A stretch of 64,000 nt of DNA from Salinibacterium xinjiangense (GTDB lineage: Bacteria > Actinomycetota > Actinomycetes > Actinomycetales > Microbacteriaceae), in contig NZ_BMLC01000004.1 in the NCBI RefSeq assembly GCF_014645015.1, forward strand, positions 124,001-188,000, in the 5' to 3' direction. Below, piece after piece: positions 16,557 to 25,261 of this stretch. Every line of letters starts with the position of its first letter. Position 1 is the stretch's first letter. The position numbers were made by a program, and so were the translations under genes. The notes under the pieces were generated by a model, which was not told the origin of the DNA, did no database searches, and saw nothing but the letters and a program-made list of their open reading frames with translations.

Positions 16557-19500
16557 ATGAGCATGTCACTCGAGCATTCGAACGCGAGCACCCGCCATAC
16601 AGACCTCGCGGATGAGACGATCGCCACGGTGCGCCGCTGGCTCGCCGAGAGCGCCGAGGTGAAGCCAGACGCCAGCGCAGAGCGGCTGGCGGGAGTGCTC
16701 AAAGACCCAAAGGGCCTCGCGTTCACGATCGGATTCGTCGACAGGGTCGTGCGCCCGCACGACCTCAGGGTCGCCGGCCGCAACCTCGAGAAGCTCAGCC
16801 ACAGCATCCCCGCTTTCCTGCCCTGGTACCTTCGCGCCGCCATCGTGGCGGGCGGCGGATTCGCACTGCTCGCGCCGTGGCCTATCGTCCCGATCTCGCG
16901 CTGGGTGCTTCGGGGGATGGTGTCGCACCTTGTCGTGGATGCCACGCCGCAAAAGCTCACCAAGACTCTCCACTCCCTGCGCGGCAAGGGCACCAGGCTC
17001 AACCTGAACCTGCTCGGAGAAGCCGTGCTCGGTGATGACGAGGCGAATCGCCGACTTCAGGGAACCCACGAGTTGCTCGCGCGCGACGACGTGGACTACG
17101 TCTCGATCAAGGTCTCGTCCGTGGCGAGCCAGCTCTCGATGTGGGCTTTCGACGAGATGGTGACGGAGATTGTGGAGCGGCTGACTCCGCTGTACGAGCT
17201 GGCCGCGGCATCCCCCACCTCGAAATTCATCAACCTCGACATGGAGGAGTTCAAAGACCTCGACCTCACCATCGCCGTCTTCGAGAAGCTGCTCGACCAG
17301 CCGAAGCTGCACGGCCTCGACGCCGGCATCGTGCTGCAGGCGTACCTGCCCGATGCGCTCTCGGCGCTGCAGGGACTCACCCGGTGGGCGACAGCGCGGC
17401 GGAGCAACGGCGGAGCGGGCATCAAGGTGCGCGTCGTCAAGGGCGCCAACCTCGCGATGGAGCAGGTCGACGCGGCCATGCACGACTGGCCGCTCGCGAC
17501 CTGGGGGTCGAAACAGCAGAGCGACACGAACTACAAGCGCGTGCTCGACTGGGCATTCACCCCGGAGCGCACGGATGCCGTGCGCATCGGAGTCGCGGGT
17601 CACAACCTGTTCGACGTGGCATACGCCTGGTTGCTCGCGAAGCAGCGCCGCGTCACCCACCGGGTCGAATTCGAGATGCTGCTCGGCATGGCAACAGGCC
17701 AGGCCGATGCCGTCAGGCGTGACGTCGGCGGGCTGTTGCTCTACACCCCCGTCGTGCATCCCCATGAGTTCGATTCCGCCATCAGCTACCTGATCCGCAG
17801 GCTCGAGGAGAACGCGAGCACCGAGAACTTCATGTCGGGTGTGTTCGAGCTCGCCGACAATCCCGACGTCTTTGCTCGCGAGGAGCGGCGCTTTCTCAAT
17901 TCGCTCGAGGCGCTGGATGACTCGGTGCCATCGTCCCACCGCGTCCAGGATCGCGCACACGGCATCGACGTGCCGACCGGTGCCGGGTTCGCAAACGAGC
18001 CCGACACCGATCCCTCCATCGCCGCCAACCGTGAGTGGGCTCGCGGGGTACTGGCCCGGAGCGCGAACTCCATCCTCGGTCTCGCCACCATCGATGCGGC
18101 GAGGATCACCGACCTCGACGCTCTCAACAAGTGCATCGCCGACACCGTCAGGGCCGGAGACCGCTGGGGTGCCCTGAGCGCAGCCGAGCGGGCGATCGTG
18201 CTCAGGGACGCTGGCGACGTGCTTTCCGCCTACCGCGGCCGACTGGTCGAGGTCATGGCGAGCGAGACGGGCAAGACCATCGCGGAGGGTGATGTCGAGG
18301 TCAGCGAGGCAATCGACTTCGCCCGCTATTACGCCGAGCGCGCCCTCGAGCTCGACCAGATCCCGGATGCCACGTACACCCCGCCACGACTGACCGTCGT
18401 GACGCCCCCATGGAACTTCCCCGTCGCCATCCCCGCCGGGTCGGTGCTCGCTGCCCTCGCGGCGGGCAGTGGAGTCATTATCAAACCGGCCGGGCTCGCA
18501 CGCCGCACCGGTGCAGTCATGGTCGAGGCACTGTGGGAGGCCGGCGTGCCGCGCGACGTTCTCTCGCTCGTCGACGTGAGCGAGCATGCGCTCGGCCAGC
18601 AGCTCGTGTCGCACCCCGCAGTGGATCGGGTCATCCTCACCGGCGGATATGAGACGGCTGAGCTGTTCCGTTCCTGGCGCGCCGACCTGCCCCTGGTCGC
18701 CGAGACCAGCGGCAAGAACGCCATCATCGTGACCCCCAGCGCCGACCTCGATCTCGCTGTGGCTGACGTCGTGCGGAGCGCGTTCGGCCATGCCGGCCAG
18801 AAGTGCTCTGCCGCGTCTCTCGTGATCCTGGTCGGTTCCGTCGGGTCGAGCGAGCGGTTCCGCCGCCAGCTCGTCGACGCCGTGACCACCCTGCGGGTCG
18901 GGTATCCGCAGGATCCGGCCACCCAGATGGGCCCGATCGTCGAGCCAGCCCACGGCAAGCTGTTGCATGCCCTGACCACACTGTCGGAGGGCGAGCACTG
19001 GCTCGTCCAGCCGAAGAAGCTCGACGAGACGGGCGCGCTCTGGTCTCCAGGGGTGCGTGGCGGCGTCGCCGCTGCAAGCGAATTCCACCTGACCGAGTAC
19101 TTCGGCCCCGTCCTGGGCATCATGACCGCCGCCACCCTCGACGACGCGATCGCTCTGCAGAACGCCGTGGATTACGGGCTGACGGCGGGCATCCACTCCC
19201 TGAATCCTGCCGAGGTAGAACTCTGGCTCGCCACGGTCGAGGCCGGCAACCTCTACGTCAACCGCGGCACGACCGGTGCGATCGTGCGTCGGCAGCCTTT
19301 CGGTGGCTGGAAGCGCTCCACTGTGGGTGCGTCCGCAAAGGCGGGTGGGCCGAACTACCTGCTCACGCTCGGAACGTGGGGCGCTGTCGAGGCCGAACCA
19401 CGCAACGACATCCTGCTTCCGGGGATCTCTGAGCGCGTGGCATCCGTCATCAAGAAGGCTCAGCCGGGGCTCGACTTCCCCGAATTCGATCGCGTGCGCC

Positions 19501-20030
19501 GGGCGGCCCAGAGCGACGAGAGGGCGTGGGCTGCAGAATACGGTGTGGCGCGGGATGTCTCGGCTCTCGGTGTCGAACGCAACATCTTCCGCTACCGCCC
19601 GATGCCCGTCACCCTGCGTCTCAGCGAAGGCGAATCGCTCGGCCACCTCGTGCGGCTGCTCGCTGCCGCAAGTCGCGCCGGAGCCACCGTCGACATCAGC
19701 TCGGCGGTTCCCCTCCCGACGCCACTCGTGCAGACTTTCGCCGATCCGTCGGCACCCGTGATGGTGCGCGAACTCCTCGTGGAGTCGGATGAGGCGTGGC
19801 TGGGCCGGGTGCGCACCCTTGACAGCCCACGCGTGCGGCTCATCGGAGGCGACCCGCTCGCCCTCGCCGAGGCGCTTCGTGGAAGCGTGGATGTGGCGAT
19901 CTGGAGCGGGCCCGTGACGACGTCGGGTCGCGTCGAGCTGTTGCCGTTCCTGCACGAACAGGCGATCAGCATCACGGCGCACCGGTTCGGCAATCCCGAC
20001 CCGGAGATGGCCGCACTCAGGGTCGAATAG
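16557..20030 (+). CDS. putA: Bifunctional proline dehydrogenase / glutamate-semialdehyde dehydrogenase
   Basis: Oxidises L-proline to glutamate in two coupled steps. The N-terminal half (about 40-450) is the FAD TIM barrel: VDYVSIKVSS, KFINLDMEEFKDL and GIKVRVVKGAN, with RVEFEMLLGM near its end. The second half (from about 510) is an aldehyde dehydrogenase: TPPWNFPVAIPAGS, catalytic Glu in VAETSGKN (about 715) and catalytic Cys in GQKCSA (about 749). A C-terminal domain of roughly 200 residues follows. At 1157 residues it lacks the E. coli ribbon-helix-helix DNA-binding domain, so control probably comes from the divergent LysR protein. A long antisense open frame over this gene is a composition artefact. 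Confidence 0.95.
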   Translation: MSMSLEHSNASTRHTDLADETIATVRRWLAESAEVKPDASAERLAGVLKDPKGLAFTIGFVDRVVRPHDLRVAGRNLEKLSHSIPAFLPWYLRAAIVAGGGFALLAPWPIVPISRWVLRGMVSHLVVDATPQKLTKTLHSLRGKGTRLNLNLLGEAVLGDDEANRRLQGTHELLARDDVDYVSIKVSSVASQLSMWAFDEMVTEIVERLTPLYELAAASPTSKFINLDMEEFKDLDLTIAVFEKLLDQPKLHGLDAGIVLQAYLPDALSALQGLTRWATARRSNGGAGIKVRVVKGANLAMEQVDAAMHDWPLATWGSKQQSDTNYKRVLDWAFTPERTDAVRIGVAGHNLFDVAYAWLLAKQRRVTHRVEFEMLLGMATGQADAVRRDVGGLLLYTPVVHPHEFDSAISYLIRRLEENASTENFMSGVFELADNPDVFAREERRFLNSLEALDDSVPSSHRVQDRAHGIDVPTGAGFANEPDTDPSIAANREWARGVLARSANSILGLATIDAARITDLDALNKCIADTVRAGDRWGALSAAERAIVLRDAGDVLSAYRGRLVEVMASETGKTIAEGDVEVSEAIDFARYYAERALELDQIPDATYTPPRLTVVTPPWNFPVAIPAGSVLAALAAGSGVIIKPAGLARRTGAVMVEALWEAGVPRDVLSLVDVSEHALGQQLVSHPAVDRVILTGGYETAELFRSWRADLPLVAETSGKNAIIVTPSADLDLAVADVVRSAFGHAGQKCSAASLVILVGSVGSSERFRRQLVDAVTTLRVGYPQDPATQMGPIVEPAHGKLLHALTTLSEGEHWLVQPKKLDETGALWSPGVRGGVAAASEFHLTEYFGPVLGIMTAATLDDAIALQNAVDYGLTAGIHSLNPAEVELWLATVEAGNLYVNRGTTGAIVRRQPFGGWKRSTVGASAKAGGPNYLLTLGTWGAVEAEPRNDILLPGISERVASVIKKAQPGLDFPEFDRVRRAAQSDERAWAAEYGVARDVSALGVERNIFRYRPMPVTLRLSEGESLGHLVRLLAAASRAGATVDISSAVPLPTPLVQTFADPSAPVMVRELLVESDEAWLGRVRTLDSPRVRLIGGDPLALAEALRGSVDVAIWSGPVTTSGRVELLPFLHEQAISITAHRFGNPDPEMAALRVE

Positions 20031-20082
20031 CCCCGGGTTTCGCTGGGTGCCGCGAAAAGGACGGAAAATGCGCTCTCGATCG

Positions 20083-20107
20083 CGCCAACAGCCGGTATCG
20101 GCTGGCG
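20083..20107 (+). terminator. Imperfect hairpin after putA
   Basis: CGCCA plus GCC pair with GGC plus TGGCG around the loop GGTATC, with a 3-nt bulge (ACA) on the 5' arm. It lies about 50 bp after the putA stop and has no U-tract. Confidence 0.4.
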
Positions 20108-20176
20108 ACGGGGTGTGAGAAATCCCATACCGCGATCCCGATTGTGGTTGTCGGTGCACCGTCCTACCCTGAATTC

Positions 20177-20734
20177 ATGACTACCCTGTATGACCGGTTC
20201 GCTACCGCCCTGATCGTCGTCGACGTGCAGGTGGGGGTGGTCGCAGGGGCATTCAATCGCGATGTCGTCATCGGCAATATCTCCACCCTGGTCGCCAAGG
20301 CCAGGGAGGCGGGCGTGCCCGTGGTGTGGGTGCAGCATTCCGACGAGGAGATGGTGAAAGACGGCGATGCCTGGCAGCTTGCTCCGGGGCTGGAACGCCG
20401 CGAATCCGAACCGCTCGTGCATAAGCAATACGGCGACTCCTTCGAGGGCACGGACCTCGAACAGGTGCTCGCCGGGGCTGGAGTGGGTGCACTGGTCGTC
20501 GCCGGAGCTGAGACTGATGCGTGCATCCGGTCGACAATCCATGGCGCATTCACGAGGGGATACGACGTGACCCTCGTGGGCGATGCTCACACCATGAACG
20601 ACAGGTCGGCCTGGGGCGCCCCCACTGCCGATCTGTCCATCGCGAACGTGAACCTGTACTGGCAGTTCCAGTCGGCCCCGGGCCGCACGGCGGCGGTCTC
20701 CACCGTCGAGGATGTCTTCAGCAAGAACAGCTAG
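20177..20734 (+). CDS. Isochorismatase-family cysteine hydrolase
   Basis: A 185-residue hydrolase of the isochorismatase/nicotinamidase fold. The Asp-Lys-Cys triad is visible: ALIVVDVQVG (Asp about 16), VHKQYGDSFEGT (Lys about 78) and AGAETDACIRSTI (Cys about 115). Substrate unknown; many relatives are general amidases. I start at ATG 20177 (MTTLYDRF); a GTG 11 codons upstream is less likely. The next gene begins immediately after the stop, suggesting an operon. Confidence 0.85.
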   Translation: MTTLYDRFATALIVVDVQVGVVAGAFNRDVVIGNISTLVAKAREAGVPVVWVQHSDEEMVKDGDAWQLAPGLERRESEPLVHKQYGDSFEGTDLEQVLAGAGVGALVVAGAETDACIRSTIHGAFTRGYDVTLVGDAHTMNDRSAWGAPTADLSIANVNLYWQFQSAPGRTAAVSTVEDVFSKNS

Positions 20735-20735
20735 C

Positions 20736-22175
20736 GTGAACAGTGTGACCGATACCCCTGACCTCGTAAAGAACTATGATCTCGTCGTGATCGGGGCCGG
20801 CCCTGCTGGTACGTCCGCGGCCCTCAGGGCGGCGGAGCTCGGAGCCCGGGTGGCGGTGGTCGAGGCATCTCGCACCGGGGGAACCTGTGTCAACACCGGC
20901 TGCGTTCCGACCCGCGTGCTGGCGAAAGCGGCCAGGCTCGTGCGCGAGGTGCGGGTCGCCCACAAGTACGGCATCGTGATCGGTGCGCCGGAGGTGCAGT
21001 GGGGTGCGACGGTCGCGCGCGTGCGTGCCACCGTCGACCAGGTTCGCTCACTCAAAGACGAAGCCGGTCGTTTCGCCGCATCGGGAGTCGAGCTCATCCT
21101 CGAAGGCAAAGCCAGGTTCGTGGATGCCACCACCCTCGAGCTCGACAGCGGACGGCGCATCACCGCAGAGTCCGTGATCATCGCCGTGGGCGGCCACTCA
21201 CGGCGCCTGCCGATCCCCGGTGCCGAGCTCGCGACGGTGCCCGAACACGTGCTCGAACTACCGACACTTCCGCGCAGGGTCGGCATCATCGGGGCGGGAA
21301 ACACCGGCGCACAGCTCGTGACGGTCTTCAGCGCGTTCGGCTCTGAAGTGACCCTGCTGGATCTCGCCCCGAGAGTGCTGGCGGCATCGGACGCGGATAT
21401 CTCCGCCGCCGTGTCCACCGCTTTTGTTGCGCAGGGTGTCTCGGTTCATACGGGCCTGGATGGCGTCGAGAGCCTGACCTCGGCCGCCGATGGCTCGATC
21501 ACCCTCCAGTGGCGTTCGGGCGGGAATCCGGTATCCGGCGATTTCGACGCCGTCATCATGGCCACCGGCTGGCCCGCCGATGTCGACGATCTCGGGCTGG
21601 CCAATGCCGGCATCACGACGGAACGGTCTTCCATCCCGGTGGACCAGTACTTCCGCAGCGTCGTGCCGCACATCTACGCGGTGGGGGATGCGAACGGACG
21701 GGACATGCTCGTCCAGGCTGCGCATTTCGAAGGCGAGGCGGCGGCAGAGAATGCCGTGCTCGACGCGAACCGCCGCACGCCCCACCACCTCCTTCCCGCG
21801 GGCGGGTTCACCGACCCCGACTATGCCGGGGTGGGCCTGACCGAGGAGCAGGCGCGGCAACGAGACCCGCACTGCGTGGTTGCGACCGTGCCGTATACCC
21901 AGCTCGACCGGGCGGTGATCGATGATCGCTCGCTCGGTTTCCTGAAACTGATCGCCGATCGCCGTCGCGAGCTGATCCTGGGCGCGCACGCGGTCGGGGA
22001 AAACGCGATCGAGGTCGTGCAGTCCGTCACGACAGCGATGGCAGCGGGTGTCGACCTCTCCACCCTCGCGGGAGTGAAGTTTGCGTACCCGACCTACAGC
22101 GCGGTCATCGGGCTCGCTGCCCGCGCGCTACTCACAGAGCGAGCAACCCCCGTGGAGGCGGAGCTCCAGGGCTGA
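20736..22175 (+). CDS. Disulfide-reductase-like flavoprotein lacking the C-terminal His-Glu pair
   Basis: A 479-residue class-I pyridine nucleotide-disulfide oxidoreductase. It has the FAD motif DLVVIGAGPAGTSAA, the redox pair in GGTCVNTGCVPTR, an NAD(P) motif VGIIGAGNTGAQL and IYAVGDANG. The C-terminal interface usually carries HAHPTxSE (catalytic His-Glu); here it reads KFAYPTYSA, so His becomes Tyr and Glu becomes Ala. It therefore is probably not lipoamide dehydrogenase or mycothione reductase; it may be a MerA-like or NAD(P)H oxidoreductase with another acceptor. GTG 20736 follows the previous stop by 1 bp; GTG 20745 is possible. Confidence 0.85.
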   Translation: MNSVTDTPDLVKNYDLVVIGAGPAGTSAALRAAELGARVAVVEASRTGGTCVNTGCVPTRVLAKAARLVREVRVAHKYGIVIGAPEVQWGATVARVRATVDQVRSLKDEAGRFAASGVELILEGKARFVDATTLELDSGRRITAESVIIAVGGHSRRLPIPGAELATVPEHVLELPTLPRRVGIIGAGNTGAQLVTVFSAFGSEVTLLDLAPRVLAASDADISAAVSTAFVAQGVSVHTGLDGVESLTSAADGSITLQWRSGGNPVSGDFDAVIMATGWPADVDDLGLANAGITTERSSIPVDQYFRSVVPHIYAVGDANGRDMLVQAAHFEGEAAAENAVLDANRRTPHHLLPAGGFTDPDYAGVGLTEEQARQRDPHCVVATVPYTQLDRAVIDDRSLGFLKLIADRRRELILGAHAVGENAIEVVQSVTTAMAAGVDLSTLAGVKFAYPTYSAVIGLAARALLTERATPVEAELQG

Positions 22176-22266
22176 GATTCCGGGCCACTTCGCAGTCGGC
22201 GCGATCGACACCGAAAAGTGGCGGGTCGGCGCGGTCATCCGAGCGCGCGTTATGACGGATGCGACC

Positions 22267-22617
22267 TCAGAGCCCCAGGGCCGATCGCGCGAACTGCAGT
22301 GCTTCGGCGGGCGGGACGCCGAGTTCCGTCGCTCGTGTCGCGTACGCGCTGGCCATGGCCTGGAGTGATTCGCCGGCCGTGCCCTTCGTGCCGCTAATGA
22401 CCGTGCCGTTTCGGCCCCGGGTCTCGACAAAGCCGTCGTTCTCGAGGATTCGGTAGACGCGCGCCACGGTGTACGGCGCTACCCCGAGTTCGGTCGCGAG
22501 CTGGCGCACCGGGGGGAGTTTGGTACCGACGATCAACTCGCCGTTGTCGATCTGCCCGATGATCTGCGTGCGCAACTGTTCGTAGAGGGTCACGGGGGAT
22601 TCGGGATCGATCTTCAC
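22267..22617 (-). CDS. GntR-family regulator, YtrA type
   Basis: A 116-residue protein with an N-terminal GntR winged helix (VTLYEQLRTQIIGQI, LPPVRQLATELGVAPYTVARVYR, VETRGRNGTVIS) and only a short alpha-helical tail, which defines the YtrA subgroup that usually controls transporters or its own operon. It is divergent from the next FAD oxidoreductase with 44 bp between starts, so that gene is the most likely target (inference). Confidence 0.85.
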   Translation of the reverse strand: MKIDPESPVTLYEQLRTQIIGQIDNGELIVGTKLPPVRQLATELGVAPYTVARVYRILENDGFVETRGRNGTVISGTKGTAGESLQAMASAYATRATELGVPPAEALQFARSALGL

Positions 22618-22661
22618 CGCACCACGCTACCGCGGCGCTGGAACCGCCGTACGATCGAAAG

Positions 22662-24116
22662 ATGGTTGACGTGGATGCGGTGGTCGTCGGGTCGGGACCG
22701 AACGGGCTTGCGGCGGCGGTCACTCTCGCGCGCGCCGGGCTTTCGGTGCAGGTGGTCGAGCGTGCAGACACGATCGGCGGCGGGGCGAGGACGGCCGAGC
22801 TGACGCTGCCCGGCTTCCACCACGACGTCTGCTCGGCGGTGCATCCGATGGCCCTCGCGAGCGGTTTCTTCCGTCGGTTCGAGCTGGAGCGGCGCGTAGA
22901 GCTCGTCGTTCCTGAACTCTCTTACGGACATCCGCTCGACGGGGGGCGCGCCGGACTAGCGTGGCATGACCTCGAGCGCACGGTCGACGGGCTCGGTCGT
23001 GACGGCGACGCTTATCGGCGGATCATGGGGCCTCTTGTCGACAGGGCCGACCGGATGGCGCAATTCACCCTTTCTCCCCTGCTGCAGCTTCCGCGGCATC
23101 CACTGACTGCCATTCTCTTCGGCCTGGCCGCTCTCGAACAGGGCTCACCGGCGTGGAACGCGCGCTTCTCTGAGGAGGCGGCGCCGGCGATGCTGACCGG
23201 TGTCGCGGCACACGCCATCCAGCGCATGCCGAGTCTCGGCACCGCGGCCGTCGCGCTCTCTCTTGGAGCGCATGCCCACGCTCGCGGCTGGCCGGTTCCG
23301 ATCGGCGGCAGCCAGAGCATCGTGGATGCCATGGTCGACGACCTGCGGGCCCACGGGGCAACCATCACCACCGGGGTCGACGTCGCGTCGCTGAGCGAGC
23401 TTCCGCGCTCGACGGCCGTGCTGCTCGATGTGAACGCGCATGCCATGCTCGACATCGCCGGGGATCGTCTTCCCGATGCATACCGCCGGCGGGTGCGGCG
23501 GTTCCGGTTCGGCAACGCGGCCGCGAAAGTCGACTTCGCGCTCTCGGGGCCCGTGCCGTGGACCAACACCGCGCTCGCCGGGGCGGGAACCCTTCACGTG
23601 GGCGGAACCCGAAGCGAGATCGCCCACACCGAGGCTGAGGTGGCCGCGGGCAGGCACAGCGCGAACCCGTACGTGCTCGTATCGCAGCCGTCAGCCGCCG
23701 ACCCCGGCCGTGCTCCCGCTGGCCAGCACGTCCTGTGGGCGTACACGCATGTTCCGAGTGGATCGGATGTCGACCAGACCGAAGCCGTCACCGCCCAGAT
23801 CGAGCGGTTCGCGCCGGGGTTCCGTGACCTCATCCTCGCCACCGCGAGCAGGACCGCTGTGCAGATGCAGCAGGACAACCCGAACTACGTCGGTGGGGAT
23901 ATTGCGGCCGGTGCGGCCACCTTCGCCCAGCTCATCGCCCGACCGGTGCTCTCGACAGATCCGTGGCGGACTCCCGCAGAGGGGCTCTACCTCTGCTCGT
24001 CATCCACGCCCCCGGGCCCGGGGGTGCACGGACTTCCCGGCTATTACGCTGCTCGCAGCGCCCTGAGGCACGAATTCGGTATCGACAGCGGGCCATCGCT
24101 GGCCCTCGGAAGGTAA
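22662..24116 (+). CDS. Phytoene-desaturase-like NAD(P)/FAD oxidoreductase
   Basis: A 484-residue flavoprotein with DAVVVGSGPNGLAAAVTLARAG at the N-terminus (FAD Rossmann), VVERADTIGGGARTAEL, FHHDVCSAVHPMA and a C-terminal FAD-closing stretch PPGPGVHGLPGYYAA. It is a relative of the enzyme at 13403-14941, with the same unknown substrate question. The conserved PYVLVSQPS and WAYTHVPSG strands are typical of this non-carotenoid subgroup. Likely controlled by the divergent YtrA-type regulator. Confidence 0.8.
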   Translation: MVDVDAVVVGSGPNGLAAAVTLARAGLSVQVVERADTIGGGARTAELTLPGFHHDVCSAVHPMALASGFFRRFELERRVELVVPELSYGHPLDGGRAGLAWHDLERTVDGLGRDGDAYRRIMGPLVDRADRMAQFTLSPLLQLPRHPLTAILFGLAALEQGSPAWNARFSEEAAPAMLTGVAAHAIQRMPSLGTAAVALSLGAHAHARGWPVPIGGSQSIVDAMVDDLRAHGATITTGVDVASLSELPRSTAVLLDVNAHAMLDIAGDRLPDAYRRRVRRFRFGNAAAKVDFALSGPVPWTNTALAGAGTLHVGGTRSEIAHTEAEVAAGRHSANPYVLVSQPSAADPGRAPAGQHVLWAYTHVPSGSDVDQTEAVTAQIERFAPGFRDLILATASRTAVQMQQDNPNYVGGDIAAGAATFAQLIARPVLSTDPWRTPAEGLYLCSSSTPPGPGVHGLPGYYAARSALRHEFGIDSGPSLALGR

Positions 24117-24218
24117 CCGTCGCATCCAAAATCCGCGCCATGAACCGCTCGGGTGCCAGCCTTGTCGCGATGGTCGCCGGCGGCTGGCTGTTTCCCAACC
24201 TGGTGGCCGGCGCGTAAC

Positions 24219-24250
24219 GAATGCGGGGCGTCATGAATGCGGCGCGTCAT
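24219..24250. repeat. Two-copy 16-bp tandem repeat
   Basis: GAATGCGGGGCGTCAT (24219-24234) is followed directly by GAATGCGGCGCGTCAT (24235-24250), one mismatch apart. It lies in a 290-bp gap between convergent genes that otherwise shows no supported gene. Confidence 0.7.
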
Positions 24251-24406
24251 GACTCCTGGCCAGCAGTCGGTTCGCGGCTCAACCATTCGTTCGAGGTATG
24301 GCCAGCGCTGATCAACGACACGGCGCCGGTAGGCTCCACGGCGGATCATACCCACCAGCACGCCACGAACCTTGCCTGCCGCGAACCGTGCCCGCGATGA
24401 GGGCAG

Positions 24407-25117
24407 TTATCTCTCGTCTTCTGCGGCGAGGAGTGCGACCTCAGAGACGAGGATGATGTGATCCCTCATGGCTTTGGCTGCGGCCTCTGCGTTGCCCTGT
24501 CGGATGGCGTCGGCGATGGCCCGGTGCGATTTCAGGGACTGCTCTGGTCGGCCGGGCTGCCCCAGCGACTCGATCCGGGTCTCGAGAATCATTTCGTGGA
24601 TCAGCGCCATCATCCTTGCCAGCACAGACGACTGCGCCGCGGCGGTGACTGCCGCGTGGAACCGTTCATCTCCGGCAACGCCGCGCCCTCCATCGGCGAT
24701 CTCGGCTGCCATCGCGTCGAGTGCGTCGTCAATGTTCGCCAGGTCCTCCTCGGTGCGCCGGGCGGCTGCGAGTTCAGCGAGTTTCACCTCCAGTGTGCTG
24801 CGGGCCTCGATGATGTCGGGCAGTCGACTGCGGTGCTCGCGGAAGCCCTGGATCACCGATGCGAGCGTCGGGCGCGCGATGATGGTCGCGCCGGTACCGT
24901 GCTGCACGTCGATGACACCGAGGACCTCGAGCGCGACGAGCGCCTGGGAGAGGGTGGCCCGGGACACCCCGAGCTTCTCAGCCAGCTCCCGTTCCGGTGG
25001 AAGCCTGTCTCCCGGAACGAGTTCGTCGGCTTCCATGAACTGCACGAGTTGCTCGACGAGTTGCTCGTAGAGGCGCGGTCGGGCGATGCGTTGGAGTCGG
25101 GCAGGTGCAACGGACAT
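24407..25117 (-). CDS. GntR-family regulator with FCD domain (MatR-like)
   Basis: A 236-residue FadR-type repressor. The N-terminal winged helix includes LPPERELAEKLGVSRATLSQALVALEVLG; the C-terminal helical FCD domain carries the metal-binding pattern EIADGG...DERFHAAV...SHRAIADAIR with conserved His residues. I choose ATG 25117, which has GAGGAAG 6 nt upstream; ATG 25147 lacks a ribosome site. It is divergent from the MatC-type transporter, and rhizobial MatR, which controls malonate genes, has the same architecture. Malonate or its CoA ester as effector is inferred. Confidence 0.85.
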   Translation of the reverse strand: MSVAPARLQRIARPRLYEQLVEQLVQFMEADELVPGDRLPPERELAEKLGVSRATLSQALVALEVLGVIDVQHGTGATIIARPTLASVIQGFREHRSRLPDIIEARSTLEVKLAELAAARRTEEDLANIDDALDAMAAEIADGGRGVAGDERFHAAVTAAAQSSVLARMMALIHEMILETRIESLGQPGRPEQSLKSHRAIADAIRQGNAEAAAKAMRDHIILVSEVALLAAEDER

Positions 25118-25161
25118 CGTGGACTTCCTCACTGGACTTGTCACCATTATGCCGCGTCGAA

Positions 25162-25191
25162 TTGACAGGGTGGCTGATTCTCCCAGATACT
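25162..25191 (+). promoter_or_regulatory. Sigma-70-like promoter for the matC operon
   Basis: TTGACA at 25162-25167 and GATACT at 25186-25191 are 18 bp apart, 70 bp upstream of the matC start. The -35 is perfect and the -10 matches 4 of 6. Confidence 0.5.
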
Positions 25192-25242
25192 AGGCCACTG
25201 AACCAATTGCTGATCGTCGCACTTGCGCCTAAATGCGAGTCA

Positions 25243-25260
25243 CAACTCAAAGGAGAGTTG
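25243..25260 (+). promoter_or_regulatory. Hairpin enclosing the matC ribosome-binding site
   Basis: CAACTC (25243-25248) and GAGTTG (25255-25260) flank AAAGGA, so the Shine-Dalgarno AAAGGAG sits in the loop and first stem base, directly before ATG 25262. It could tune translation or be an operator half-site pair. Confidence 0.45.
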
Positions 25261-25261
25261 C

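Noticed and set aside
16566-20159. A 1197-codon open frame antisense to putA
   Set aside because: It is an antisense shadow created by high GC at third positions; the putA frame carries unmistakable family motifs and the antisense product is Arg/Gly/His-rich with no domain.
22195-22232. Repeated GTCGGCGCG and CCACTT/AAGTGG pairing after the flavoprotein gene
   Set aside because: The stem is short with a long loop; not convincing as a terminator or element.
24140-24217. A 25-codon frame ending GGWLFPNLVAGA
   Set aside because: Too short, no ribosome site, no family.
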